64,000 nt of DNA from Pluralibacter sp. UBA7423 (GTDB lineage Bacteria; Pseudomonadota; Gammaproteobacteria; Enterobacterales; Enterobacteriaceae), in the NCBI GenBank assembly GCA_002470465.1, contig DKMD01000038.1, forward strand, positions 1 through 64,000, given 5' to 3'. Of the stretch, positions 10,125 through 19,378 are shown piece by piece (positions within the stretch are counted from its first letter, which is position 1; each line of letters begins with the position of its first letter). A program made the translations under genes and the position numbers. Under the pieces are notes generated by a model, which had not been told where the DNA came from, searched no databases, and worked only from the letters and a program-made list of their open reading frames with translations.

Positions 10125-10621
10125 TTCGAGTGGAAATTGGAATCGACGCGCCAGGTATTGACGCGCTGCTGCGCCGTGAATTTGCGGGCGACGGCGAAGC
10201 GGATCTGGTGCATTCCCTACGGGAAGATGGCCTGATTACGCTGGGCCTGGTCGCGACGGATGACGAGGGGCAAGTGGTTGGCTACGTGGCCTTCAGCCCG
10301 GTCAGCGTTGAGGGCGAAGAGCTTCAGTGGGTTGGCCTGGCGCCGCTGGCTGTGGCGAAGGAGTACCAGGGGCAGGGCATTGGTCGTCAGCTGGTGTTCG
10401 AAGGGCTCGATTCGCTCAACGAGTTTGGCTACGCCGCCGTTGTCACTCTTGGCGACCCGGCGCTGTACGGCAAGCTCGGTTTCGAACCGGCTGCACGCTT
10501 TGATTTACGCTGCCGCTGGCCGGGCACCGAAGCGGCGTTCCAGGTTCGTCCTCTGGCCGACGATGCCCTTAACGGCGTGCATGGCCTGGTCGAATACTGC
10601 GACCACTTCAATCGCTTCTGA
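10118..10621 (+). CDS. yhbS: GNAT-family acetyltransferase YhbS
   Basis: A 167-residue GNAT N-acetyltransferase matching E. coli YhbS. The acetyl-CoA binding segment is [23 protein letters not shown] (Q/R-x-x-G-x-G/A motif around residues 84-95). The next conserved strand reads [20 protein letters not shown]. The substrate is not evident from sequence. It overlaps ubiT at the start and, convergently, yhbQ by 14 bases at the end. Confidence 0.93.
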   Translation: MLIRVEIGIDAPGIDALLRREFAGDGEADLVHSLREDGLITLGLVATDDEGQVVGYVAFSPVSVEGEELQWVGLAPLAVAKEYQGQGIGRQLVFEGLDSLNEFGYAAVVTLGDPALYGKLGFEPAARFDLRCRWPGTEAAFQVRPLADDALNGVHGLVEYCDHFNRF

Positions 10622-10892
10622 GACCCGACAGCAGCGTCTCAAACGATTCATCCCCGAGGACGAGGCGCTCTTTCTGGCGCTTCGTCAACTGCTTTATCTG
10701 ATATTCCACCCGTAAGGCCAGTGAGCGATCGCCCACTTCTTTGGCAAAGGCCAGCGTAAGCTCACCTTTTCCTCGCAGCGCCTTCGCGCCTTTTCCTGAC
10801 TGATGCTCTGAAAGGCGGCGTTCCACGTCGGTGGTGATGCCCGTATACAGGCGGTTATCCGCGCTTCGAACCAAATAGACAAACCAGCACAC
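10608..10892 (-). CDS. yhbQ: GIY-YIG nuclease-family protein YhbQ
   Basis: A 94-residue single-domain GIY-YIG protein (UPF0213), a likely DNA nuclease acting at structured DNA. The variant signature VYL (5-7) with YTG (16-18) is present. Arg at 25-26, His30 and Glu63 occupy the expected catalytic positions. The start is GTG at 10892 (minus strand), placed 7 bases after CAGGAG; the protein begins [10 protein letters not shown]. It is a few residues shorter than E. coli YhbQ at the C-terminus. Its stop overlaps the 3' end of yhbS. Confidence 0.92.
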   Translation of the reverse strand: MCWFVYLVRSADNRLYTGITTDVERRLSEHQSGKGAKALRGKGELTLAFAKEVGDRSLALRVEYQIKQLTKRQKERLVLGDESFETLLSGLRSD

Positions 10893-10944
10893 GTTTCGGC
10901 TCCTGTGTTAAGGTGAGCGCACCATAGCACGGGGGAGAGCAAAA

Positions 10945-11382
10945 ATGGAGTCACTGGCAATCGCCAGCCGATGGCTGGAAAAACAGCACGTTGTCAGTTG
11001 GAGCGTGGCAAAGGATGGCAATCTGTGGGCTGCCAGCGCGTTTTATCTCTACGATCGTGAAAAAGTGGTGTTCTGGCTGCTCAGCGAAGAGTCTACCCGC
11101 CATGCGCAAATGAGCGGCAGACGTGCGACCGTTGCCGGCACCGTTAACGGGCAGCCTAAAAACGTAGCGCTAATTCGTGGAGTGCAGTTTTGCGGAGAGA
11201 TTCGTCTGCTGGAAGGCGAAGAGAGCACCGCTGCTCGCCAGCGCTACCTTCGCCGTTTTCCTGTTGCCAGAATGATGCCCGCGCCGGTCTGGGAAATTCG
11301 TATTGATGAACTGAAATTCACCGACAACACGCTGGGCTTTGGAAAAAAATTCCACTGGCAACGTCAGTTATCTGCCGAGTAG
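10945..11382 (+). CDS. yhbP: UPF0306 flavin-reductase-like protein YhbP
   Basis: A 145-residue protein of the pyridoxamine 5'-phosphate oxidase-like split-barrel fold (UPF0306). It matches E. coli YhbP through the conserved block [22 protein letters not shown] and the end DNTLGFGKK. The ligand (FMN, F420 or none) cannot be told from sequence. ATG 10945 follows GGGAGAG. It is convergent with yhbO, overlapping it by 15 bases. Confidence 0.92.
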   Translation: MESLAIASRWLEKQHVVSWSVAKDGNLWAASAFYLYDREKVVFWLLSEESTRHAQMSGRRATVAGTVNGQPKNVALIRGVQFCGEIRLLEGEESTAARQRYLRRFPVARMMPAPVWEIRIDELKFTDNTLGFGKKFHWQRQLSAE

Positions 11383-11886
11383 CACCAGCGCCTCGCGGTT
11401 AAACGCCGGTAAATCGTCCGGCGTGCGGCTGGTCACCAGCTGATTGTTGTCGACCACCACTTCGCGATCGTAAAAATCCCCCCCGGCGTTTTTCACATCC
11501 ACCACAATCGGCTTCACGGCAGTCAGTTTCCTGCCCCGAATCACATCGGCGCTGATCAGCAGCTGTGGGCCATGGCAAATGGCAAAGACGGGCTTACCGC
11601 TGTTCACAAAGTCGCGCGTGAAAGTGACAAAACGCTCATCGCCGCGAAGCTGGTCCGGCGAATAGCCGCCGGGCAACAGCAGCGCATCAAAGTCTGCCGG
11701 GCGTACATCATCAATGGCTTTATCGATAACCACCACGGCATCGCCCTTTTTGCCTTTAACCTGTTTACCCGCCTGCTTTTCAATAGTGATAACTTCATGA
11801 CCTGCTTTTTTGAACTCGGTGGCGGGCGAGGTAAACTCTGAATCTTCAAACTCATCGGTGATCAGGACTGCGATTTTCTTGCTCAT
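11368..11886 (-). CDS. yhbO: DJ-1/PfpI-family stress protein YhbO
   Basis: A 172-residue DJ-1/PfpI-family protein linked in E. coli to stress survival and described as a deglycase. The nucleophile-elbow Cys104 with neighbouring His105 is visible in AICHGPQLL. The N-terminus [19 protein letters not shown] is diagnostic. Two adjacent ATGs exist (11889 and 11886); the second is chosen because GGAGGA lies 4 bases upstream of it. It is divergent from yraR. Confidence 0.94.
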   Translation of the reverse strand: MSKKIAVLITDEFEDSEFTSPATEFKKAGHEVITIEKQAGKQVKGKKGDAVVVIDKAIDDVRPADFDALLLPGGYSPDQLRGDERFVTFTRDFVNSGKPVFAICHGPQLLISADVIRGRKLTAVKPIVVDVKNAGGDFYDREVVVDNNQLVTSRTPDDLPAFNREALVLLGR

Positions 11887-12010
11887 CATTCCTCCGTTGT
11901 TCTGATTTCAGAGATATAGATTCTCCAGAATGGTCAATAATGACTCAGAGTATTAAGTCTGGGTGCTGTCGTTGAATTCTCAACACGGAATAATCTGCAA
12001 AGGAGGAATG

Positions 12011-12658
12011 ATGAGTCATGTACTGATTACTGGTGCCACGGGGCTGGTTGGTGGGCACTTACTGCGAATGATGGTTCAGGAACCGCGCATCACCCGGATT
12101 ACCGCCGCGACCCGGCGTCCTCTCCCGGATAAGCCGGTCGATGTTCTCAATCCCTGGGATCCCCAGCTCACCGATGCGCTGGCGCAGGTGACGGCCCCGG
12201 TTGATATTGTTTTTTGCTGTCTGGGCACCACGCGTCGTGAAGCGGGGAGCAAAGAGGCTTTCGTGCACGCCGATTACACGCTGGTGGTGGACACTGCGCT
12301 AACCGGGCAGCGCCTTGGAGCCAAACACATGCTGGTGGTCAGTGCGATAGGAGCGAATGCTCACTCACCATTTTTATATAATCGTGTGAAAGGCGAAATG
12401 GAAGAGGCGCTGATCGCCCAGAACTGGCCGCAGCTGACGATTGCTCGCCCGTCTATGTTGCTTGGCGATCGCGATCGACGACGCCTGAACGAATCCCTTT
12501 TGGCTCCGGTGTTCTCACTTCTGCCCGGAAACTGGAAATCCATTGAAGCGCGCGATGTGGCACGGGCGCTGCTGACCGAGGCGCTGGAACCCGCCAGACC
12601 CGGCGTCACCGTGTTAACCTCAGCAAAATTACGTGAAATAGCGGCACGCCAGGCGTAA
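12011..12658 (+). CDS. yraR: Putative NAD(P)-binding oxidoreductase YraR
   Basis: A 215-residue atypical short-chain dehydrogenase with the nucleotide-binding motif [13 protein letters not shown] at the N-terminus. It matches E. coli YraR (for example [17 protein letters not shown] and [17 protein letters not shown]). The substrate is unknown. The start at ATG 12011 lies behind AGGAGGA; the overlapping ATG at 12008 and upstream codons to 11963 are less likely. yraQ follows after 39 bases and may be co-transcribed. Confidence 0.93.
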   Translation: MSHVLITGATGLVGGHLLRMMVQEPRITRITAATRRPLPDKPVDVLNPWDPQLTDALAQVTAPVDIVFCCLGTTRREAGSKEAFVHADYTLVVDTALTGQRLGAKHMLVVSAIGANAHSPFLYNRVKGEMEEALIAQNWPQLTIARPSMLLGDRDRRRLNESLLAPVFSLLPGNWKSIEARDVARALLTEALEPARPGVTVLTSAKLREIAARQA

Positions 12659-12697
12659 GATTCGGCTCCACTATCACTTTCCTTTCCGGAGTACGGT

Positions 12698-13738
12698 ATG
12701 GCTGGTCAGTCTTCCTCTCAGGCGGCATCTCCACTGGCGTGGTGGAAGCCTGCCCTGTTTTTCCTCGTTGTTATCGTCGGCCTTTGGTATGTGAAATGGC
12801 AGCCCTATTACGGTAAAGCTTTCACCGCCGCAGACACCCACAGCATCGGAAAATCCATCCTGGCTCAGGCGGCTGAGAATCCGCTGCGGGCGGCACTGGA
12901 TTACGCGATGGTTTATTTTCTTGCCGTATGGAAAGCCGCTGTGCTGGGCGTATTGCTGGGTTCGCTGATACAGGTATTGATCCCACGCGACTGGTTGATG
13001 CGCACACTTGGACAACCACGGTTTCGCGGCACGCTGTTTGGCACGCTGTTTTCCCTGCCGGGCATGATGTGTACCTGCTGTGCTGCGCCGGTTGCGGCCG
13101 GAATGCGCCGCCAGCAGGTTTCGATGGGCGGGGCGCTGGCGTTCTGGCTTGGCAATCCGCTGCTGAACCCGGCCACGCTGATTTTTATGGGGTTTGTACT
13201 TGGCTGGCAGTTTACCCTGATCCGGTTAGTCGCAGGATTCGCGACGGTGCTGATTGTCGCCACGCTGGTGCAGAAATGGGTAAAAGAGCCCGCCGCCGTG
13301 CAGCCCGTAGTGCCTGACGTTTTGTCAGAGGCTGAGACCACGCCGTTTCTGGTTCGCTGGGGAAAAGCGCTGTGGGTGCTGTTCTGGAATACGATCCCGG
13401 TTTATATCGTGGCGGTGCTGATCCTCGGGGCCGCGCGCGTCTGGCTGTTCCCGCATGCCGATGGCGCAGTGGGCAATACGCTGTTCTGGGTGATTGCGAT
13501 GGCGGTCGCTGGTTGCCTGTTTGTGATCCCCACCGCAGCGGAAATCCCTGTTGTTCAGACTATGATGCTTGCCGGAATGGGCGTGGCGCCCGGGCTTGCG
13601 TTACTGATTACGCTGCCTGCGCTAAGCCTGCCGTCGCTCATCATGCTGCGTAAAGCGTTTCCGGCTAAAGCGCTGTGGCTCTCTGCCGGGCTGGTGGCGC
13701 TGGCGGGGATTGTGACGGGCGGGATTGCGCTGCTGTAG
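12698..13738 (+). CDS. yraQ: Inner-membrane permease YraQ
   Basis: A 346-residue polytopic membrane protein of the DUF318/ArsP-like permease family, matching E. coli YraQ. The conserved segment PGMMCTCCAAPVAAGMRRQQVSMG holds paired cysteines, a family hallmark, and GNPLLNPATL follows. About eight to nine hydrophobic segments are present. The substrate is unknown; some relatives export organoarsenicals. A CGGAGTACGGT ribosome-binding site precedes the ATG. Confidence 0.92.
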   Translation: MAGQSSSQAASPLAWWKPALFFLVVIVGLWYVKWQPYYGKAFTAADTHSIGKSILAQAAENPLRAALDYAMVYFLAVWKAAVLGVLLGSLIQVLIPRDWLMRTLGQPRFRGTLFGTLFSLPGMMCTCCAAPVAAGMRRQQVSMGGALAFWLGNPLLNPATLIFMGFVLGWQFTLIRLVAGFATVLIVATLVQKWVKEPAAVQPVVPDVLSEAETTPFLVRWGKALWVLFWNTIPVYIVAVLILGAARVWLFPHADGAVGNTLFWVIAMAVAGCLFVIPTAAEIPVVQTMMLAGMGVAPGLALLITLPALSLPSLIMLRKAFPAKALWLSAGLVALAGIVTGGIALL

Positions 13739-13784
13739 TAAACATTTGCCGGGCTTCAGATGGAGACAAACCGCTTTGTGTTTC

Positions 13785-13872
13785 TGCCGGATGGCGGCGT
13801 AAACGCCTTATCCGGCCTGTGATTCCCTTTAATTCGAATCCTCCAGGCCTGATAAGCGTAGCGCCATCAGGC
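13785..13872. repeat. REP/BIME element between yraQ and dolP
   Basis: Two REP units: TGCCGGATGGCGGCGTAAAC followed by GCCTTATCCGGCC (13785-13816), and AGGCCTGATAAGCGTAGCGC followed by CATCAGGCA (13845-13872). They occupy the convergent gap. Confidence 0.92.
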
Positions 13873-13899
13873 AACTAAAGTCTCAAGCCCGGCAAGGGT

Positions 13900-14475
13900 T
13901 TACTGGATAATGGTAAAGGCGGTGGTGACGTGCTTCACTCCGCTAACGCGGCTGGCAATATCCGCCGCGGCTTTGCCTTCGCGTTCGGTCAGGCTACCCA
14001 TCAGGAACACTTCTGCGTTTTCCGTAGTGACTTTTACCGCCGAGGATTTCACCTGATCGCTGCCCAACAGCTGGGAGCGAACTTTGGTGGTGATCCAGGT
14101 ATCCGAAGAGGCGGTGCCCAGACCAATCGGCTGGCCCTGACGAATTTCGTTAAATACTTCGGTCGTGCCTTCGACGCCCATGGCGATCTGCTTAGCCTGA
14201 GCGGCCAGATCGGTTGTCGGTGACTGGCCGGTCAGCAGGACTTTGCCCTGCCATGCCATCACGTTCACGCGTGCTTCTTTCTTCAGCTGTTCATCTTTGT
14301 TCAGGGCGCTGTTCACGCGCAGTTCGAGCGTGCTGTCATCGACCTGGGTTCCCACGGTGCGGGGATCGGTGGCTGCTTTAGTGCCGACCGCAGCTGTACC
14401 AACTACCGCTGCCGCAACGCATCCCTGAAGCAGCAGCGCGGAAATAATAACCGCGAGGGGCGAAAATGCCTTCAT
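13900..14475 (-). CDS. dolP: Outer-membrane lipoprotein DolP (YraP)
   Basis: A 191-residue double-BON-domain lipoprotein (E. coli length) that supports outer-membrane integrity at the division site. The signal peptide ends in the lipobox LLQGC, with Cys19. The first BON domain is near residues 45-110 (STLELRVNSALNKDEQLKKEA) and the second near 115-190 (DTWITTKVRSQLLGSDQVKSS). It is the last gene of the lpoA-yraN-diaA-dolP run, 9 bases after diaA. Confidence 0.96.
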   Translation of the reverse strand: MKAFSPLAVIISALLLQGCVAAAVVGTAAVGTKAATDPRTVGTQVDDSTLELRVNSALNKDEQLKKEARVNVMAWQGKVLLTGQSPTTDLAAQAKQIAMGVEGTTEVFNEIRQGQPIGLGTASSDTWITTKVRSQLLGSDQVKSSAVKVTTENAEVFLMGSLTEREGKAAADIASRVSGVKHVTTAFTIIQ

Positions 14476-14484
14476 GAGTACTCC

Positions 14485-15075
14485 TTAATCGTCCTGGTGT
14501 GGGAAGAGGGTGTTATCAATCAGATCGCATAAACAGTTTACCGTCAGCATGTGCATCTCCTGAATGCGTGCTCCACGGTGCGAGGGAATGCGGATTTCCA
14601 CATCCTGAGGGCCGAGCAGCCCGGCGAGCTCACCGCCGTCATAGCCGGTGAGCGCCACAATGGTCATGTCGCGCGTCACGGCAGCCTCCACGGCTTTCAC
14701 GATGTCGCGGCTGTTGCCTTTGGTGGAAATTGCCAGCAGCACGTCCCCCGCGTGGCCGAGCGCACGAACCTGTTTGGCATACACTTCGTCGTGCAGACGG
14801 TCGTTTGCAATCGCCGTTAAGACCACATTATCGGTATTAAGTGCAATCGCAGGTAAACCAGGGCGCTCTGTCTCAAAACGGTTGATCATACAGGCAGCAA
14901 AATGCTGTGCGTTGGCGGCGGAGGTGCCATTGCCACAACAGAGGATTTTGTTGCCGTTAAGCAGGGACTGTACCAGCGTCATCGCGGCCCGGGAAATAGC
15001 GTCCGGAAGCGCTTCTGCGGCGGCGATTTGGGTCTGAATGCTTTCGGTAAAGCAGGCTTTAATTCTGTCGAGCAC
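14485..15075 (-). CDS. diaA: DnaA initiator-associating protein DiaA
   Basis: A 196-residue SIS-domain protein that forms a tetramer, binds DnaA and promotes timely replication initiation at oriC. It is nearly identical to E. coli DiaA ([39 protein letters not shown]). The start is GTG at 15075, behind AAGGGATATC; this gives exactly the E. coli length, so the in-frame extension to 15171 (inside yraN) is rejected. It is co-directional with lpoA, yraN and dolP. Confidence 0.96.
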   Translation of the reverse strand: MLDRIKACFTESIQTQIAAAEALPDAISRAAMTLVQSLLNGNKILCCGNGTSAANAQHFAACMINRFETERPGLPAIALNTDNVVLTAIANDRLHDEVYAKQVRALGHAGDVLLAISTKGNSRDIVKAVEAAVTRDMTIVALTGYDGGELAGLLGPQDVEIRIPSHRGARIQEMHMLTVNCLCDLIDNTLFPHQDD

Positions 15076-15101
15076 GATATCCCTTACATTCTTAATTGAC
15101 G

Positions 15102-15491
15102 CTATTCGCCAAAGGCGTTTTTCAACCATTCGATCTGACTGCCGGTGAAGGCTACCACATCGAAACGACAATCCGTAGTTTCAAAACTCCCATTGTGGCG
15201 GGCAAGCCACAAGCGAGCGGTCTGTAATAATTTTGATTGTTTGCTGCGCGTCACGCTGGCGGCCGCGCCGCCAAAGCGGGCGGAAGTGCGATAACGGACT
15301 TCCACAAATACTGTTACTGCTCCGTCTTTCATTATCAGATCGATCTCGCCGCCGCGCGCATGCACGTTGGCGGCGATAAAGCGCAGTCCTTTGCTTTCCA
15401 GATAGCGACGCGCCTGCTGTTCCCACGCCTCGCCGGTCTGTTTACGGCTTAGTTTGCCGGCACCATCTGTCCCTGCTGGTATTTGAGCCAT
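15102..15491 (-). CDS. yraN: UPF0102 endonuclease-like protein YraN
   Basis: A 129-residue member of the UPF0102/YraN family with a restriction-endonuclease-like (RecB-type) core. The conserved acidic motif is GGEIDLIM followed by VFVEVRYR. The function is not firmly established. The chosen ATG at 15491 lies inside the 3' end of lpoA (43-base overlap). The E. coli gene has the same arrangement, so translational coupling is likely. Confidence 0.92.
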   Translation of the reverse strand: MAQIPAGTDGAGKLSRKQTGEAWEQQARRYLESKGLRFIAANVHARGGEIDLIMKDGAVTVFVEVRYRTSARFGGAAASVTRSKQSKLLQTARLWLARHNGSFETTDCRFDVVAFTGSQIEWLKNAFGE

Positions 15492-17620
15492 GACAACTTC
15501 CTGTTGATCACACAATCCTGATCGGCGGTCAGATCGCCGGTGTTACCGTTGACTTCGAAACCCGGCACCTGGCGCATCTGCGAGAAGTGGTTCGCTAACG
15601 TCCAGGCGTCTACGCCCATGGCGTACAGGCGGGCCAGCGAGTAGTCGTTACGTACGGCGCTCAGCGCCTGCTGCATCAGCGCCGGGTTGCTGCCTGCCAG
15701 CATCGGAATTTCGCTGAACTGCAGGCCATCCATCTCCAGACGGAAATCCGGGCCAGCGGTGCCCTGTGCGCTGCGGGAGCTGGCATAAAGCGTTGCGCCG
15801 CTCTGGCTGCCGTTGCGCATCGCAATCATCGGCTTGATGTAGGCAATTTCTTCCGGTGTGGCCACGATATATACCGCATCCACTTTACCACCGCCGGTGA
15901 TTTGCGCGTCGCTCGGTGGGGCCGGGATCGTCAGGCCGCCGATGGTTACGCTCTGCTGCTGAGGCAGGCTGGCGCTCACCGGGCTACCGGTCAGGGCGAT
16001 ACCGCCGCCGCCGTTCACGTTGCCGCGCAGTTCATTGGCCGAGCCAAATTTCTGCTGCAGGACAACGCCGCCGCCGTTTTTCTGCCACTCCTGAGCGAAC
16101 GCTGTGGCGACACGATCGCCAAAGGCGCTGCGCGGGATCAGGATCAGCGGAGACTGCTTGCCCTGATCGTGGATATGGCGCGCGGCATCGCGGGCTTCAT
16201 CTTCCGGCGAGAGCGCAAAATAGCAGACGTTCGCTTTATTCTGCACGCTTTCCGGCTGGTTCAGCGCCAGGACGTTCAGGCTGGTATTGCTCTTCACCAA
16301 CGAGTCAACGTCGGGCTTCAGCAGCGGACCGACCACGAGGGAAACGCCATCCTGTTGAGCCTGATTTAAAATCTGGTCCAGAGGTGCGGTGGTGGTGTCA
16401 TAGACTTTCAGCTCAGCGGAGGGTGCGGCTGGTGCCGTTGCCACGGCTGGCTGAGCGGTTGGCTCTACGGATGATTGCACCGCAGGCTGCGCGGTGGGCG
16501 AAGTATTCATCGGTGCTGCGGGCTGTGCAGCAGGAGTTGCGTTTGCTGGCTGTTGCTCAGGTGCTGTTGTTTGCTGAGGAGCCGGCGCCGCAGAGGTGGG
16601 GGCCTGAACGGGATTTGCCTGAGTACCGACGGCTGGCTGGCTGGTGGTCAAATCGGTCACTTCAGCCTGAGAAGGGCTGACTACGGTGTTGTCCTGCACA
16701 TTAGCCGCCTGAGCCGTTTGTTCCGGCACGGCATTACCGCTTACGGAACCCGCGCTGCCATTTTTTGCTGCTTCAAAACCTTGCTGAATGGTGCGACCGA
16801 AGACCGCCGCCTGGCCGTTCAGCGGCAACAGTAGGGCGATTTTTGCGGTGGAAGCCGGTTTGAAGTTCTGGACGTTAACCAGCTGCGTCGGCAGCATTTT
16901 CGCGCCAGGGTTATGCGGGTAACGGGTTTTCCAGTCCTGGATGCCAGCTTTCATCATGTCCGGATCGTTGCGGTTATCAAACCAGACGCGCTGGAGGTCG
17001 AGCCAGCCCTGCAGCACGTTATCATTGGCGTTGATGACCAGCGAATTGGCCTGATCTTTGGTCATCGATGAGAGCGCCTGCCAGGTGGCATCAATATTTT
17101 TCTGCTTATCCTGAGGAGACGTCAGCAACTGCTCCTGCGCGATGAGCGCCCCCAGCAAAATCAGAGACGGCTGGCCTTGCTGGGCGACAATCACGTCCTG
17201 CCAGTAGCGCGCCTGCTGATTTTTTTCCAGGCTGGCGACATCGATTTTTGCCAGCAACGCCTGCGCCCCGGCAAAATCTTTCTGTGCGAGCTTAATCTCC
17301 GCGCCAAGCAGCGCCTGCTCACGAGACTGAGTATTGTTCAGATTCTGCGGCAGCTGGCCGTAAAGCTCCAGCGCCTGCTGGCTCTTGCCCTCTTTCAGCA
17401 GTGCACGAATGGCGAGTAATTGCCAGTTGGTCTTGCTATCATCTGAACTTTGCTGCATCTGCTGCAGATAGTAGCCGGAATCAGCCTGTGCGCTGCCTTC
17501 AAGGTGCGCGGTGCTCTGATCGGCGCTTTGCTGAGTGCCACAGCCGGCGAAAAGTAACGCTGCCAGCATAACAGGCAGGCAGCGCGCGGCTTTAGAACGA
17601 AGAAATGTTGACGGTACCAT
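15449..17620 (-). CDS. lpoA: Penicillin-binding protein activator LpoA
   Basis: An outer-membrane lipoprotein that activates PBP1a (MrcA) from the periplasmic side. The start [16 protein letters not shown] at 17620 gives 723 residues; the upstream frame to 17848 overlaps rsmI and is rejected. The lipobox is FAGC, with Cys27. An N-terminal TPR-like helical domain (residues about 35-255) is joined to a periplasmic-binding-fold C-terminal domain. A long low-complexity insertion rich in Ala, Pro, Gln and Thr lies near residues 305-460, and the protein is longer than E. coli LpoA (678). It is divergent from rsmI, 63 bases apart. Confidence 0.95.
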   Translation of the reverse strand: MVPSTFLRSKAARCLPVMLAALLFAGCGTQQSADQSTAHLEGSAQADSGYYLQQMQQSSDDSKTNWQLLAIRALLKEGKSQQALELYGQLPQNLNNTQSREQALLGAEIKLAQKDFAGAQALLAKIDVASLEKNQQARYWQDVIVAQQGQPSLILLGALIAQEQLLTSPQDKQKNIDATWQALSSMTKDQANSLVINANDNVLQGWLDLQRVWFDNRNDPDMMKAGIQDWKTRYPHNPGAKMLPTQLVNVQNFKPASTAKIALLLPLNGQAAVFGRTIQQGFEAAKNGSAGSVSGNAVPEQTAQAANVQDNTVVSPSQAEVTDLTTSQPAVGTQANPVQAPTSAAPAPQQTTAPEQQPANATPAAQPAAPMNTSPTAQPAVQSSVEPTAQPAVATAPAAPSAELKVYDTTTAPLDQILNQAQQDGVSLVVGPLLKPDVDSLVKSNTSLNVLALNQPESVQNKANVCYFALSPEDEARDAARHIHDQGKQSPLILIPRSAFGDRVATAFAQEWQKNGGGVVLQQKFGSANELRGNVNGGGGIALTGSPVSASLPQQQSVTIGGLTIPAPPSDAQITGGGKVDAVYIVATPEEIAYIKPMIAMRNGSQSGATLYASSRSAQGTAGPDFRLEMDGLQFSEIPMLAGSNPALMQQALSAVRNDYSLARLYAMGVDAWTLANHFSQMRQVPGFEVNGNTGDLTADQDCVINRKLSWLKYQQGQMVPAN

Positions 17621-17683
17621 AAGTATCCAGTGATATTTTTTTAGCTCAATGCTCAATATTAAATCGGCAATACGGACTAAACA

Positions 17684-18550
17684 ATGAAACAACGCGAAAC
17701 AGCGGACAATTCTCAGGGCAAACTCTACATTGTGCCCACGCCAATTGGTAATCTTGGCGACATCACCCAACGTGCGCTGGACGTGTTGCAGGCTGTTGAT
17801 CTTATTGCCGCAGAAGACACCCGTCATACCGGTTTGCTGCTGCAACATTTTGCTATTAACGCCCGCTTATTTGCGCTGCACGATCATAACGAACAGCAAA
17901 AGGCAGAAACGCTGCTGGCGAAGCTGAAAGAGGGGCAAAATATCGCCCTCGTCTCTGATGCCGGCACGCCGCTGATCAACGATCCTGGCTACCATCTTGT
18001 ACGCACCTGCCGTGAAGCCGGGATCCGCGTTGTGCCGCTGCCTGGGCCTTGTGCAGCCATTGCTGCCATGAGCGCTGCCGGGCTGCCTTCCGATAAATTC
18101 TGCTACGAAGGTTTTCTGCCCGCTAAATCCAAAGGCCGCCGCGATGCGCTGCGAGCGCTGGAAAACGAGCCGCGTACGATGATTTTCTATGAATCCACGC
18201 ACCGCCTGCTGGAAAGCCTGGAAGATATCACGGCGGTACTCGGCGAATCCCGTTACGTGGTGCTGGCTCGCGAGCTGACCAAAACCTGGGAAACCATTAC
18301 TGGCGCACCGGTGGGTGAACTGCTGACCTGGGTGAAGGAAGACGAAAACCGCCGTAAAGGCGAAATGGTGCTGATTATTGAAGGCTTCAAAGTGCAAAGC
18401 GACGATGCGTTGCCTGCCGAAGCGCTGCGTACCCTGGCGCTGTTGCAGAAGGAACTCCCGCTGAAGAAAGCTGCGGCTCTCGCTGCCGAAATCCACGGCG
18501 TGAAGAAGAATGCGCTTTATAAGCATGCGCTGGAGCAGCAAGGGGAGTGA
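17684..18550 (+). CDS. rsmI: 16S rRNA (cytidine1402-2'-O)-methyltransferase RsmI
   Basis: A SAM-dependent methyltransferase that 2'-O-methylates C1402 of 16S rRNA. It is 288 residues. The tetrapyrrole-methylase fold is recognisable by [18 protein letters not shown] at the N-terminus, [14 protein letters not shown], and [17 protein letters not shown] followed by [11 protein letters not shown]. The upstream ribosome-binding site is weak. It is divergent from lpoA, as in E. coli; the downstream neighbour (a Fic gene) is not part of the E. coli order. Confidence 0.96.
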   Translation: MKQRETADNSQGKLYIVPTPIGNLGDITQRALDVLQAVDLIAAEDTRHTGLLLQHFAINARLFALHDHNEQQKAETLLAKLKEGQNIALVSDAGTPLINDPGYHLVRTCREAGIRVVPLPGPCAAIAAMSAAGLPSDKFCYEGFLPAKSKGRRDALRALENEPRTMIFYESTHRLLESLEDITAVLGESRYVVLARELTKTWETITGAPVGELLTWVKEDENRRKGEMVLIIEGFKVQSDDALPAEALRTLALLQKELPLKKAAALAAEIHGVKKNALYKHALEQQGE

Positions 18551-18554
18551 TGCA

Positions 18555-19345
18555 TTGAGCCGCTATCAGCCTCCTTTTACGATAACGCCGATAATGCTCA
18601 ACAAGATGGTTGAGATCGGTGAGCTTCTGGGGCACTGGGCGGCTCAGTCCGGACGTACTTCACCGTTGCTGCGTAAAGAAAATCGTATTCGAACCATTCA
18701 GGCGTCGCTGGCGATAGAGCACAATTCATTAACCACGGAGCAGGTGACGGCGATTATGGACGGTAAACGCGTCCTGGCCCCTGCCAAAGAGATTCAGGAA
18801 GTACGTAATGCTATTCAGGCTTACGAGAAAATGACTTCCTGGAAAGCGTGGTCTTTGAAGGATTTGCAGAACGCACATCGGATACTGATGACAGGGCTCG
18901 TCGATGTACCCGGGGCGCTGAGAACCGGTGATGTGGGGATCTATCGCGGTAAAAAATTGATCCATTGGCACCGCCTGCTTCACAGTTACCGCGCCTGATT
19001 GGCGACCTGCTGGCGTGGCTGAAAATAACCGACCTGCATCCGTTGATCGCCAGCTCTGTTTTCCATTACGAATTTGAATTTATCCATCCTTTCTCCGACG
19101 GAAATGGCCGAATGGGTCGGTTATGGCAGACGTTGATCCTTAGTCAGTGGCGTAATGAGCTGGCCTGGTTGCCTGTTGAAACGCTGATTCACTTCCAGCA
19201 GACGCCTTCACTGACTGCAGTCAGCCTGGCCGTACGGCTGGATATATCATCAAAAACAATAGAGCGTCACCTTAAATCGTTACAGCTTAAAGAGAGGCTT
19301 CGGCGAGTAGGCCCTAATAAAGGGGGCCACTGGCAGGTGGTTTGA
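18555..19345 (+). pseudogene. Fic-family protein, broken by a one-base frameshift
   Basis: Fic proteins transfer AMP or other phosphate-containing groups to target proteins. The first frame runs from TTG 18555 (behind AGGGGAG, 4 bases after the rsmI stop) to a stop at 18998. The second frame continues from about 18965 to 19345. The first part carries IRTIQASLAIEHNSLTTEQ, similar to the alpha-inhibitory region of Fic proteins. The second holds an intact catalytic motif HPFSDGNGRMGR and a C-terminal winged-helix-like tail. At the junction CATTGGCACCG stands where family members read IHMAPPASQ (CATATGGCACCG), so loss of one A explains the break. It is either a real inactivation or a sequencing error. 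An ATG at 18594 is an alternative start. Confidence 0.85.
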
Positions 19346-19350
19346 AATAC

Positions 19351-19378
19351 GGCCCGGAACGCCGGGCCTTTCTTGTTT
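19351..19378. terminator. Bidirectional terminator between the Fic gene and the GH36-like gene
   Basis: Stem GGCCCGG (19351-19357), loop AACG, CCGGGCC (19362-19368), followed by TTTCTTGTTT on the plus strand. It lies in the 31-base convergent gap and could serve both genes. Confidence 0.8.
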
